From: Candidatus Bathycorpusculum fermentans
GTDB lineage: Archaea > Thermoproteota > Bathyarchaeia > Bathyarchaeales > Bathycorpusculaceae
Length of the DNA: 24,834 nt
Assembly (NCBI GenBank): GCA_009787175.1
Contig: WRGM01000165.1
Span: 1-24,834 of the forward strand
Direction of reading: 5' to 3'
Shown: positions 8,135 to 15,583 of the stretch, one piece after another
How the letters are laid out: the number at the start of each line of letters is the position of its first letter
Position numbering within the stretch: the stretch's first letter is position 1
The notes under the pieces: generated by a model
What the model was told of the DNA's origin: nothing
Seen by the model: the letters and a program-made list of their open reading frames with translations, nothing else
Database searches by the model: none
Translations under genes and position numbers: made by a program

Positions 8135-8785
8135 ATGCCATTAGATAATAAGACCATATTAGAAGCAGTAAAGCAGGCGAAAACGCAGTCTGGCGGCAAG
8201 AAATTCAACCAGACCATAGATATGATCCTAGATATTCAAGAAGTTGATATGAAAGCGCCAGAAGGCAAAATTCAAGAAGTATTAGAGCTTCCAAAGCCAA
8301 CGGGCAAACCTAACAAGGTCTGCATTGTTGCTTCTGGTGAATTTGCACTTAAAGCACGTAATGCTCAAGCTGACTTCGTTTTAGAAAGAGACGCCCTTGA
8401 AGGGTTAACAGGTAATAAGAAAGAATTACGAAAGTTAGCGACAAAGTATGACATCTTCGTTGTTGAAGCACCCATGATGCCTCTGGTTGGTAAAATACTC
8501 GGTCCAGTTCTAGGTCCAAGAGGAAAAATGCCTATGCCAGTTCCACCAAGTGCTGACGTTACCGCAATTCTTGCAAAAAACCGCAACACGATCGTTATAC
8601 GCATGCGTACACAACCAGTAATTCAAGTCTCATTTGGTACTGAACAGATGAGCGATGAAGATCTTGTTGAAAACGCACATGCTATCCTTCGCGTTTTGGA
8701 TACAAAATTGAAACGTGGACTCAAAAACATAAAGTTCATGTTTATTAAAACATCCATGGGCGAACCTGTCAAAATTAAACCATAA
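8135..8785 (+). CDS. rpl1: ribosomal protein L1 (uL1)
   Basis: A 216-residue protein of the L1 stalk, which helps release deacylated tRNA from the E site. The archaeal start MPLDNKTILEAVKQAK and the signature around MMPLVGKILGPVLGPRGKMP are both clear. The ATG at 8135 follows GAGG with 8-base spacing; the in-frame TTG at 8117 is upstream of the conserved start. L1 often represses its own operon in archaea, but no binding site can be claimed here. Confidence 0.96.
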   Translation: MPLDNKTILEAVKQAKTQSGGKKFNQTIDMILDIQEVDMKAPEGKIQEVLELPKPTGKPNKVCIVASGEFALKARNAQADFVLERDALEGLTGNKKELRKLATKYDIFVVEAPMMPLVGKILGPVLGPRGKMPMPVPPSADVTAILAKNRNTIVIRMRTQPVIQVSFGTEQMSDEDLVENAHAILRVLDTKLKRGLKNIKFMFIKTSMGEPVKIKP

Positions 8786-8800
8786 CTGAGGAAAATAAAC

Positions 8801-9664
8801 ATGCCGTCACAACAAGTGTTACAACAAAAAACATCAGAAGTAGAAGAAATAGTCGATGTACTAAAGGACTGCCAACTAGTCGGCATAGCAAGCCTACAAA
8901 AAGTCCGAGCATCACAATTACAAGAACTCAAAAAAAGCATGAAAGGCCAAGTTACCTTCAAAGTTCTAAAAAACACACTCGTAAAATTTGCCATCGCAGA
9001 AATGAAAAGAACAGAACTAGCACCACTCGAAGAATACCTTGAAGGCCCAAACGTCTTCATGTTTACCACATTAAACCCATTCAAATTAGCCATTCTACTT
9101 GACAAAGGCAAAGTAAAAACATTCGCAAAATCAGGCGACCTAGCCGCAACAGACATAATAGTCCCAGAGGGCAACACAGGACAACCACCAGGACCAGTCA
9201 TAAGCCAACTCAACGCTGTAGGACTACCAACAAAAATCCAAGACGGCAGCGTATGGGTAAGCAAAGACACACTCGTCGTCCGTAGAGGCGAACCTGTAAA
9301 CGAACGGCTCGCAAGCGTACTATCAAAACTAGGCATAAAATCCGTAGAACTAGGCATATCCATGCGGGCAGTATACGACAACGGCATGATAATCACAGGA
9401 AACCAACTCTTCGTCGACCTAGCCGCAACAAAACAATCCGTAGAAACAAGCAACCAAGAAGCATTCGCACTAGCCCTAGAAATAGCATACACAACCAAAG
9501 ACACCATTAAACCATTACTACAAAGAGCACACCAAAAAGCAACCGCCCTCTCAATCAGCGCAGCCATCCCAACAAAAGAAACAATAGGCGACCTCATACG
9601 CAAAGCAAACGCAGAAATGACAAGCCTAAACAACACAGTAGAAAAAACTACCCCAACAGCCTAA
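8801..9664 (+). CDS. rpl10: ribosomal protein P0 (uL10), without acidic C-terminal tail
   Basis: A 287-residue archaeal P0, the base on which L12/P1 dimers sit. The N-terminal rRNA-binding domain (KVRASQLQELKKSMKG, then KNTLVKFA) and the archaeal insertion domain (NTGQPPGPVISQLNAVGLPTKI) are present. A helical region for L12 dimers follows. The protein ends in NNTVEKTTPTA. The usual Glu/Lys-rich tail and the terminal Phe-containing factor-binding motif are absent, and the sequence after the stop does not encode one in another frame. The normal next gene, rpl12, is missing too. Codons are strongly A/C-ending, unlike rpl11 upstream. GAGGA precedes the ATG. Confidence 0.95.
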   Translation: MPSQQVLQQKTSEVEEIVDVLKDCQLVGIASLQKVRASQLQELKKSMKGQVTFKVLKNTLVKFAIAEMKRTELAPLEEYLEGPNVFMFTTLNPFKLAILLDKGKVKTFAKSGDLAATDIIVPEGNTGQPPGPVISQLNAVGLPTKIQDGSVWVSKDTLVVRRGEPVNERLASVLSKLGIKSVELGISMRAVYDNGMIITGNQLFVDLAATKQSVETSNQEAFALALEIAYTTKDTIKPLLQRAHQKATALSISAAIPTKETIGDLIRKANAEMTSLNNTVEKTTPTA

Positions 9665-9695
9665 CCCTTTCTCTTCCTTCATTTTCCCAAAAAAC
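9665..9695 (+). terminator. pyrimidine-rich terminator after rpl10
   Basis: Just past the rpl10 stop, T-runs separated by C (CCCTTTCTCTTCCTTCATTTTCCC) form the U-rich end expected for an archaeal operon. The convergent larB gene ends at 9725. Confidence 0.35.
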
Positions 9696-9724
9696 ACATA
9701 TTTTTCAACTAACACTATACACTC

Positions 9725-10519
9725 TTAACCTTTTCTAAATTTAGCCACACGATTAGCAATTAACGTAGCCATAGCCCCCGCACTAATACCTGAATCAATA
9801 TTTACAACAGCAATACCAAGAGAACACGACTGCAACATAGCCATAAGCGTACCTACACCCTTCCCACCAAAACCATAACTATTAGACGTCGGAACCGCAA
9901 TAACCGGCACATTAACCATACCCGCAACAACAGACGGCAAAGCCCCCTCCCTACCCGCAACAACAACAATAACATCAACATCTTTTACAACCAAATCCTT
10001 AAGCGGATCAAGCAACCTGTGAATACCCGCTACACCTAAATCATACTCAACATAAACCATGCAACCCATCTCTTCCGATATAACCCTAACCTCTTCAGCC
10101 ACAGAAATATCCGAAGTCCCCGCAGTAAGCAAACCAACCCTGCCACCAGAACACACAACAGGATAATCCTTTCTCTTAATAACAACCACCCTAGCCCTCT
10201 CATTAACACTACAAACAGCATCCGATAACTTAGACACAACAGCAGCTCTTAAAGCCTCAACATGCTGCACCGTACACCGACTTATTATTACCCGACCACT
10301 AGCTTCAAACATTTTCACAGCAATATCTACAGTATCCCCAACAGACTTATTCTCAGCTAAAATAACCTCCGGCACACCCTTACGCTCCTCCCTCTTATAA
10401 TCAAGCTTAGCTATACCATCAAGCTCCACAATAGCCTGCAAACGAACCAGTTTCTCTGCCTCCTCAACAGACAACTCAGAACACGCAGTTTTCTCCAAAA
10501 TCTCCTTCAACGTAAACAT
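9725..10519 (-). CDS. larB: LarB, pyridinium-3,5-biscarboxylic acid mononucleotide synthase
   Basis: A 264-residue homologue of LarB, which carboxylates and hydrolyses nicotinic acid adenine dinucleotide as the first step of nickel-pincer nucleotide cofactor synthesis. The short N-terminal helical region begins FTLKEILEKTACSELSVEEA. The C-terminal AIR-carboxylase-like (PurE) domain shows LTAGTSDISVAEE, GREGALPSVVAG and PTSNSYGFGGKG. The open frame extends to 10636 and would overlap larC by 39 bases. The ATG at 10519 fits the family start and has AGGT 8 bases upstream. It diverges from larC with about 78 bases between starts. Confidence 0.93.
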   Translation of the reverse strand: MFTLKEILEKTACSELSVEEAEKLVRLQAIVELDGIAKLDYKREERKGVPEVILAENKSVGDTVDIAVKMFEASGRVIISRCTVQHVEALRAAVVSKLSDAVCSVNERARVVVIKRKDYPVVCSGGRVGLLTAGTSDISVAEEVRVISEEMGCMVYVEYDLGVAGIHRLLDPLKDLVVKDVDVIVVVAGREGALPSVVAGMVNVPVIAVPTSNSYGFGGKGVGTLMAMLQSCSLGIAVVNIDSGISAGAMATLIANRVAKFRKG

Positions 10520-10550
10520 ACGCATATACCTACTGCCACAAGAACCACAA

Positions 10551-10585
10551 GCAATATATCGTTTTTGCCATTTTAAAATATTATC
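10551..10585. promoter_or_regulatory. back-to-back TATA boxes for larB and larC
   Basis: On the minus strand GATATATTGC (10560-10551) lies about 35 bases before the larB ATG. On the plus strand TTTTAAAATATTA (about 10570-10582) lies about 20-28 bases before the larC ATG at 10598, so larC may have almost no leader. The boxes sit so close that both promoters probably compete or are controlled together. Confidence 0.4.
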
Positions 10586-10597
10586 AAGTGGAAACTC

Positions 10598-11842
10598 ATG
10601 ACTAGACCTTCTCCCATAGCAATTATAGACTGCCAAACCGCCGGCATAGCAGGCGACATGCTCTTAGGCGCACTTTTAGACCTAGGCGCAGACGCCACCA
10701 AAATTACACACGCCATAAAAAGCATTGAAACTACAACATCTGTTTACTCAAACATTAACGTAGACATTAAACCTGTTACCTCAAAAAATTTCTGCGCCAC
10801 CAAAGTTTCCATTACAGCTTCTGAAAGAAAACACAAAAGAAACGGCAAACAATTAATTGAAACCGTAGAAAAAACCGTAAAAAACCTCAAAATTTCTTCT
10901 CAAGCAAAACAATACGCCTCGAACGTAATACACACACTAATAGATACCGAATCTAACCTACACGGTACCTCTTTATGTAATGTACACCTACATGAAATTG
11001 GCCTAGTAGATACAGCAGCAGAAATTATTGGAACAGCCGTTGCACTGGATGACCTTGATTTTTTCAACACAAAAATTTACGTTACACCTGTATCTGTGGG
11101 AGGTGGTTTATTCAAGTTCTCACATGGTATAACTTCTAGCCCTTCTCCTGCAACGTTAGCTATTTTTCAGTCAAAAAATTTTCCAATAAAAGGAGGCCCT
11201 GTAGAATCTGAGCTTGCAACGCCAACTGGTGCCGCGTTGCTTGTTAATTTAACTTCTGAAGTTACCCATTTTTATCCCGAAATGGTTCCTGTAAAGGTGG
11301 GTTATGGTGTGGGTGATAAAGAGTTTCTTGAGGTTCCTAATATTTTGCGTATAACTTTGGGAAAATCTTTGGGGGCTTCTTTGGATAGTGATACTGTGGC
11401 TGTTTTGGAAACTAGTGTTGATGATGTTTCTGGTGAGGTTGTAGGTTATACCGTTGATCGTTTATTTTTAGAGGGTGCAAAGGATGTAAGTATTGTGCCT
11501 GTGTTTGCAAAAAAGAGTAGGCCTGCGCAGATAATTAAGGTTATAGCTGATAAGGCTGATTGTCAGCGTCTTGTTAATGTGTTAATTGAGGAAACGGGTA
11601 CTTTAGGTGTGAGGGTTTATTGTTGTGAGCGGTATCTGGTTTCTCGAAGTATTTTTTCTGTTGCTGTATGTATAGCTGGGGAGAAAGAGAGTGTGAGGGT
11701 TAAGGTTTCAAAAAATGGTCAGGGTAAAATAGTTCGTTTAAAGCCTGAGTTTGATGATTTGAAGCGTTTGGCTGAGAAGACCAGTTTGTCTTTACGGGAG
11801 CTCTCGGATTTAGTTGTTGCAGAGGCTAGAGCTGTTTTATAG
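10598..11842 (+). CDS. larC: LarC, nickel insertase (pyridinium-3,5-bisthiocarboxylate nickel chelatase)
   Basis: A 414-residue intact LarC, which inserts Ni into the pincer nucleotide using CTP. The family start (IAIIDCQTAGIAGDMLLGAL, about 8-27), the VHLHEIGLVDT motif (about 129-139), SSPSPATLAIF and ELATPTGAALL are all seen, then the C-terminal LarC2-type domain (LETSVDDVSGEVVGY). In Lactobacillus LarC is made by a programmed frameshift between two ORFs; here it is one continuous frame. Codon use flips inside the gene: A/C-ending before about 11100 and T/G-ending after about 11300. larE follows after 13 bases. Confidence 0.94.
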   Translation: MTRPSPIAIIDCQTAGIAGDMLLGALLDLGADATKITHAIKSIETTTSVYSNINVDIKPVTSKNFCATKVSITASERKHKRNGKQLIETVEKTVKNLKISSQAKQYASNVIHTLIDTESNLHGTSLCNVHLHEIGLVDTAAEIIGTAVALDDLDFFNTKIYVTPVSVGGGLFKFSHGITSSPSPATLAIFQSKNFPIKGGPVESELATPTGAALLVNLTSEVTHFYPEMVPVKVGYGVGDKEFLEVPNILRITLGKSLGASLDSDTVAVLETSVDDVSGEVVGYTVDRLFLEGAKDVSIVPVFAKKSRPAQIIKVIADKADCQRLVNVLIEETGTLGVRVYCCERYLVSRSIFSVAVCIAGEKESVRVKVSKNGQGKIVRLKPEFDDLKRLAEKTSLSLRELSDLVVAEARAVL

Positions 11843-11855
11843 GTTGTGTTTATAG

Positions 11856-12689
11856 TTGGATGCGGTGCTTAGAGAAAAGTTTGAGCTTTTTAAAGAGTAT
11901 GTTTCTACTGTGGGTGGGGAAGGGGTTGTTGTTGCTTTTTCTGGTGGTGTCGATAGTTCTACATTAGCTGCTATATGTCATATGGTTTTAGGTGAGCGGG
12001 CTGTTGCAGCTGTTGCACAGTCTCTTATTCATGCGTCGGAAGAGTTGTTGACTGCGGAGCGTGTTGCGGGTGAGATAGGTATACCTTTTTATGTTGTGCA
12101 AACTAGTGAGTTGTCGGATTCTTTTTTTTGTGCTAATTCTGAAAATAGGTGTTATTTTTGTAAAAAAGAGTTAATAGGGTGTTTAAAGCAGTTGGCTGGT
12201 CAGTTAGGGTTTAAAGTGGTTTTTGAGGGTACTAATTTTAGTGATCTTTCTGGACATCGTCCTGGGTTTAGAGCTGTTGAGGAGTCGTTAGATGTTTTTA
12301 GTCCATGGGTTGTAAATAAGTTTAGTAAGGATGAAATTAGGCAGTTGGCTAAATATTTGGGTCTTAGTGTTTATGATAAGCCTTCTTTGGCGTGTCTTGC
12401 ATCTAGAATTTCTTTTAATCAGCAAATTACGGAGGAAAAGTTGGTTCGAGTTGATAATGCTGAGCGGGCTGTACGGGCTATTTCTGGTGCGGTGCAGGTT
12501 AGAGTTAGGGATCATGATGGGTTGGCGCGGATTGAGGTTTCGCGGGATGATTTTGCTCTTTTTTGTAGTGTGGCTGTTTGGGATCAGGTTGTGGTGGAGT
12601 TGTTGTGGTTGGGTTTTAGGTATGTGACTTTTGATTTGCGGGGGTATGTGTCGGGGAGTATGCTTAGGGCTGTTGATGATGGTTTTTAG
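11856..12689 (+). CDS. larE: LarE, sulfur insertase of the nickel-pincer cofactor (three-cysteine type)
   Basis: A 277-residue PP-loop ATP pyrophosphatase that activates a carboxylate by adenylation and inserts sulfur. The PP-loop is AFSGGVDSS (about 27-35). Cys99 and Cys102 form a C-x-x-C pair (NRCYFCKKEL), and Cys180 lies in KPSLACLASRI. LarE proteins with these three cysteines hold a [4Fe-4S] cluster that delivers sulfur, unlike the Lactobacillus form that sacrifices a single Cys. The TTG start is weakly supported by AGGTTGTG about 10 bases upstream; GTG 11865 is possible. The gene is almost wholly T/G-ending in codon choice. No larA lies in the window. Confidence 0.93.
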   Translation: MDAVLREKFELFKEYVSTVGGEGVVVAFSGGVDSSTLAAICHMVLGERAVAAVAQSLIHASEELLTAERVAGEIGIPFYVVQTSELSDSFFCANSENRCYFCKKELIGCLKQLAGQLGFKVVFEGTNFSDLSGHRPGFRAVEESLDVFSPWVVNKFSKDEIRQLAKYLGLSVYDKPSLACLASRISFNQQITEEKLVRVDNAERAVRAISGAVQVRVRDHDGLARIEVSRDDFALFCSVAVWDQVVVELLWLGFRYVTFDLRGYVSGSMLRAVDDGF

Positions 12690-12815
12690 TGGTTTTTGTT
12701 GTTTTTGGCGCGGTATTTTGGTTGTTGTTTGTGTTTTATGGTTTGTGGGTTGTGTTTTTGTTGTTTGTTTTTGTTTGAAATGGTTGTTTTGATGTTATTT
12801 GTTGTCTGTAAAGCA
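12690..12815 (+). terminator. G/T-rich tail after larE with many T-runs
   Basis: About 110 bases after the larE stop contain almost only T and G (for example TTTTTGTTGTTTTTGG), with repeated T4-T5 runs. This would give multiple oligo-U terminators ahead of the rRNA promoter. No open frame or hairpin was found. Confidence 0.4.
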
Positions 12816-12817
12816 TA

Positions 12818-12830
12818 ACCTTTATATTCA
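12818..12830 (+). promoter_or_regulatory. 16S rRNA promoter TATA box
   Basis: ACCTTTATATTCA contains a good archaeal TATA box (TTTATATT, 12821-12828). It predicts a start near 12845-12850, about 150 bases before the pre-16S processing stem. The shift from G/T-rich sequence to structured sequence begins here. Confidence 0.55.
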
Positions 12831-12860
12831 TTACAGTCTCTCATAATAGAATTCAGCTAT

Positions 12861-12958
12861 AATTGCGCCCCGCAATTAAAACATATGGCGGCGGCTCAAC
12901 CCCTACCGAAACGGCGTTTGCCTTGCAGGAATGACGGAGTTGGCCTCCAATTGCGGGG
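12861..12958 (+). ncRNA. structured leader of the 16S precursor
   Basis: CCCCGCAATT (12868-12877) pairs perfectly with AATTGCGGGG (12949-12958). Inside, GGC-t-CAAC (12893-12900) pairs with GTTGGCC (12939-12945). The enclosed part can form small hairpins CCG-AAA-CGG, GGC-GTTT-GCC and CCT-TGC-AGG. A competing hairpin, AATTGCG (12861-12867) with CGCAATT (12871-12877), overlaps the 5' arm, so two folds exclude each other. It lies between the promoter and the processing stem and would be cut off during 16S maturation. I do not recognise it as a tRNA or a known RNA family. Confidence 0.5.
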
Positions 12959-12998
12959 ACATGTATGTGGACCTGATAGAATTGCTCATGTTAGGTCT

Positions 12999-13015
12999 GA
13001 ATTGGGCTTTGACGT
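12999..13015 (+). other. 5' arm of the pre-16S processing stem
   Basis: GAATTGGGCTTTGACGT pairs without mismatch with 14702-14718, on the far side of the 16S gene. Unpaired bases on both sides, then a second short pairing (GAG with CTC), give the bulge-helix-bulge look cut by the archaeal splicing endonuclease. Confidence 0.85.
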
Positions 13016-13149
13016 ATAGAGTGGAATGTTTCTTCCTCCAAATCCAGTTAAGCACAATAGTGCGAGAGAGAAAGATGTAGTGCATATTAATATTCGTACC
13101 ACACAAAAAACATGATAATGATCCGCAGAAATCAGCACGGAGTGTCATA

Positions 13150-14640
<1,491 letters not shown>

Positions 14641-14701
14641 AGTAAAAATCTCAAGCAGTAAAAGCTTGATTGGAGGAGCAAGGAGAGCATCAAAGGCTCT
14701 A

Positions 14702-14718
14702 ACGTCAAAGCCCAATTC
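14702..14718 (+). other. 3' arm of the pre-16S processing stem
   Basis: ACGTCAAAGCCCAATTC is the exact reverse complement of 12999-13015. Between the mature 3' end and this arm a small hairpin, CAAGC-agtaaaa-GCTTG (about 14653-14669), is visible. Confidence 0.85.
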
Positions 14719-14824
14719 TTAACACAGAGAGGCAATATAGCTAAAATCGGGTTCAAAAATTCTTTTATGCTCTATTGTATCTTCCATTTCTTATGAGACT
14801 CTGTTTTTCTTGTTCTAAGCTTTT

Positions 14825-15000
14825 CCATGAAAACATTTTGGGTTTTCGTGGTTCTTCCAGCATCGGCATGTCGCCGATGGTGCAGTCTTCCATGAAAGCA
14901 TTTTATGGTTTCATTGTTCTTCAAACATCGATGCAGTGTCGATGGTGTGGTCTCCTATGAAAAAATGGTCAAAGGTTTTTTCATCGCATTTCAATGAAAT
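14825..15000 (+). repeat. tandem stem-loop array, period about 65 bp
   Basis: Two full units and a partial third begin at 14825, 14890 and 14954. Each full unit holds two hairpins. Hairpin 1: CCATGAAAAC/GTTTTCGTGG (14825-34 with 14842-51); in unit 2 CCATGAAAGC with GGTTTCATTG (14890-99 with 14907-16); in unit 3 ATGAAAAAA/TTTTTTCAT (14957-65 with 14976-84). Hairpin 2: CATCGGC/GCCGATG (14861-67 with 14873-79); in unit 2 CATCGA/TCGATG (14926-31 with 14939-44). A last small palindrome, ATTTCAATGAAAT, ends the array at 14988-15000. Paired bases change together between units (G-C to A-T in hairpin 2). Open frames across it look like chance. It may be a structured RNA downstream of 16S; its function is unknown. 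Confidence 0.7.
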
Positions 15001-15065
15001 CTCTTATGAAATTTGAGTGTGTAATCAATAAGGCCTATTTACGCCTAACGCAATAAAAACAACAG

Positions 15066-15198
15066 TAGACCTCTTGCGAAACTGTCTGTTCCAAAGTGTT
15101 GGATAAGTGTATAGGTTAAAATTTAAGCTCAAACATCCATTTTACCAATAGGACAACAATTCAAACACTTACACGGGCCTAGTTTCGCAAGAAGTCTA
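15066..15198. mobile_element. MITE of 129 bp with TA target duplication
   Basis: GACCTCTTGCGAAACT (15068-15083) and, at the other end, the reverse complement of GACTTCTTGCGAAACT (15181-15196) form 16-bp terminal inverted repeats with one mismatch. TA flanks both sides (15066-67 and 15197-98). The inside encodes nothing. Nearly the same end, GATTTTTTGCGAAACT, begins an IS5-type transposase remnant at 18482, which suggests that element family could have mobilised it. Confidence 0.8.
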
Positions 15199-15200
15199 AT

Positions 15201-15242
15201 GCCTTACTCGGTACAGTGTCAAAATTTGGTACACTGTAAGGC
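15201..15242. repeat. hairpin next to the MITE
   Basis: ACAGTGT (15213-15219) pairs with ACACTGT (15231-15237), and the flanking GCCTT (15201-15205) with AAGGC (15238-15242). Seven bases (ACTCGGT) bulge on the left arm. It starts only 5 bases past the MITE end and could be the insertion hot spot or a terminator-like structure. Confidence 0.45.
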
Positions 15243-15583
15243 GCTGTATGCAACTACTTTGAATGTTCAAATTTTTAAGTTAGTTCACTATGTGGAAATA
15301 TGGGGATACGTTGCGGATGTATATTTAGTGCTTTTCTAGTGGAATCAAGTGGTATAATTCCAGAATATAGGCTGCCAAAAAAATAGAAATCTGTTTTCTT
15401 ATGGATGTATGGATTCTTTAACAAACTTTGCATTCAAAATTAGTTAAATATGTCTTAGTTGCAAACTGTATTTATAATTGTGATGCTATTATAAACATGT
15501 GTATAATTCTTTAGGTTTTAGATTATACCTAATGGAATTTGTTTTATGTAGTTTCATGTTTATATTATTGTGTACTTAGTGCG
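15243..15583 (+). other. AT-rich upstream region of the P-type ATPase gene
   Basis: About 340 bases without a gene. Candidate TATA boxes are TATTATAAACA (about 15487-15497) and TTAGATTATACC (about 15517-15528). The second would give a leader of about 35 bases. No clear ribosome binding site is seen before the ATPase start codons. Nothing else was recognised. Confidence 0.35.

Noticed and set aside
10520..10636. Longer LarB from 10636 with a Cys-Gly-Ser-Cys stretch
   Set aside because: It would overlap larC and both promoters. LarB homology begins at the ATG at 10519, which has a ribosome binding site.
14745..14765. tRNA T-loop (GGGTTCAAAAATTC) after the 16S gene
   Set aside because: The T-stem does not pair and no acceptor or anticodon arm is present.
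14825..15000. CRISPR array
   Set aside because: Units are two long diverged hairpins with no constant repeat and no unique spacers, and there are no cas genes nearby.
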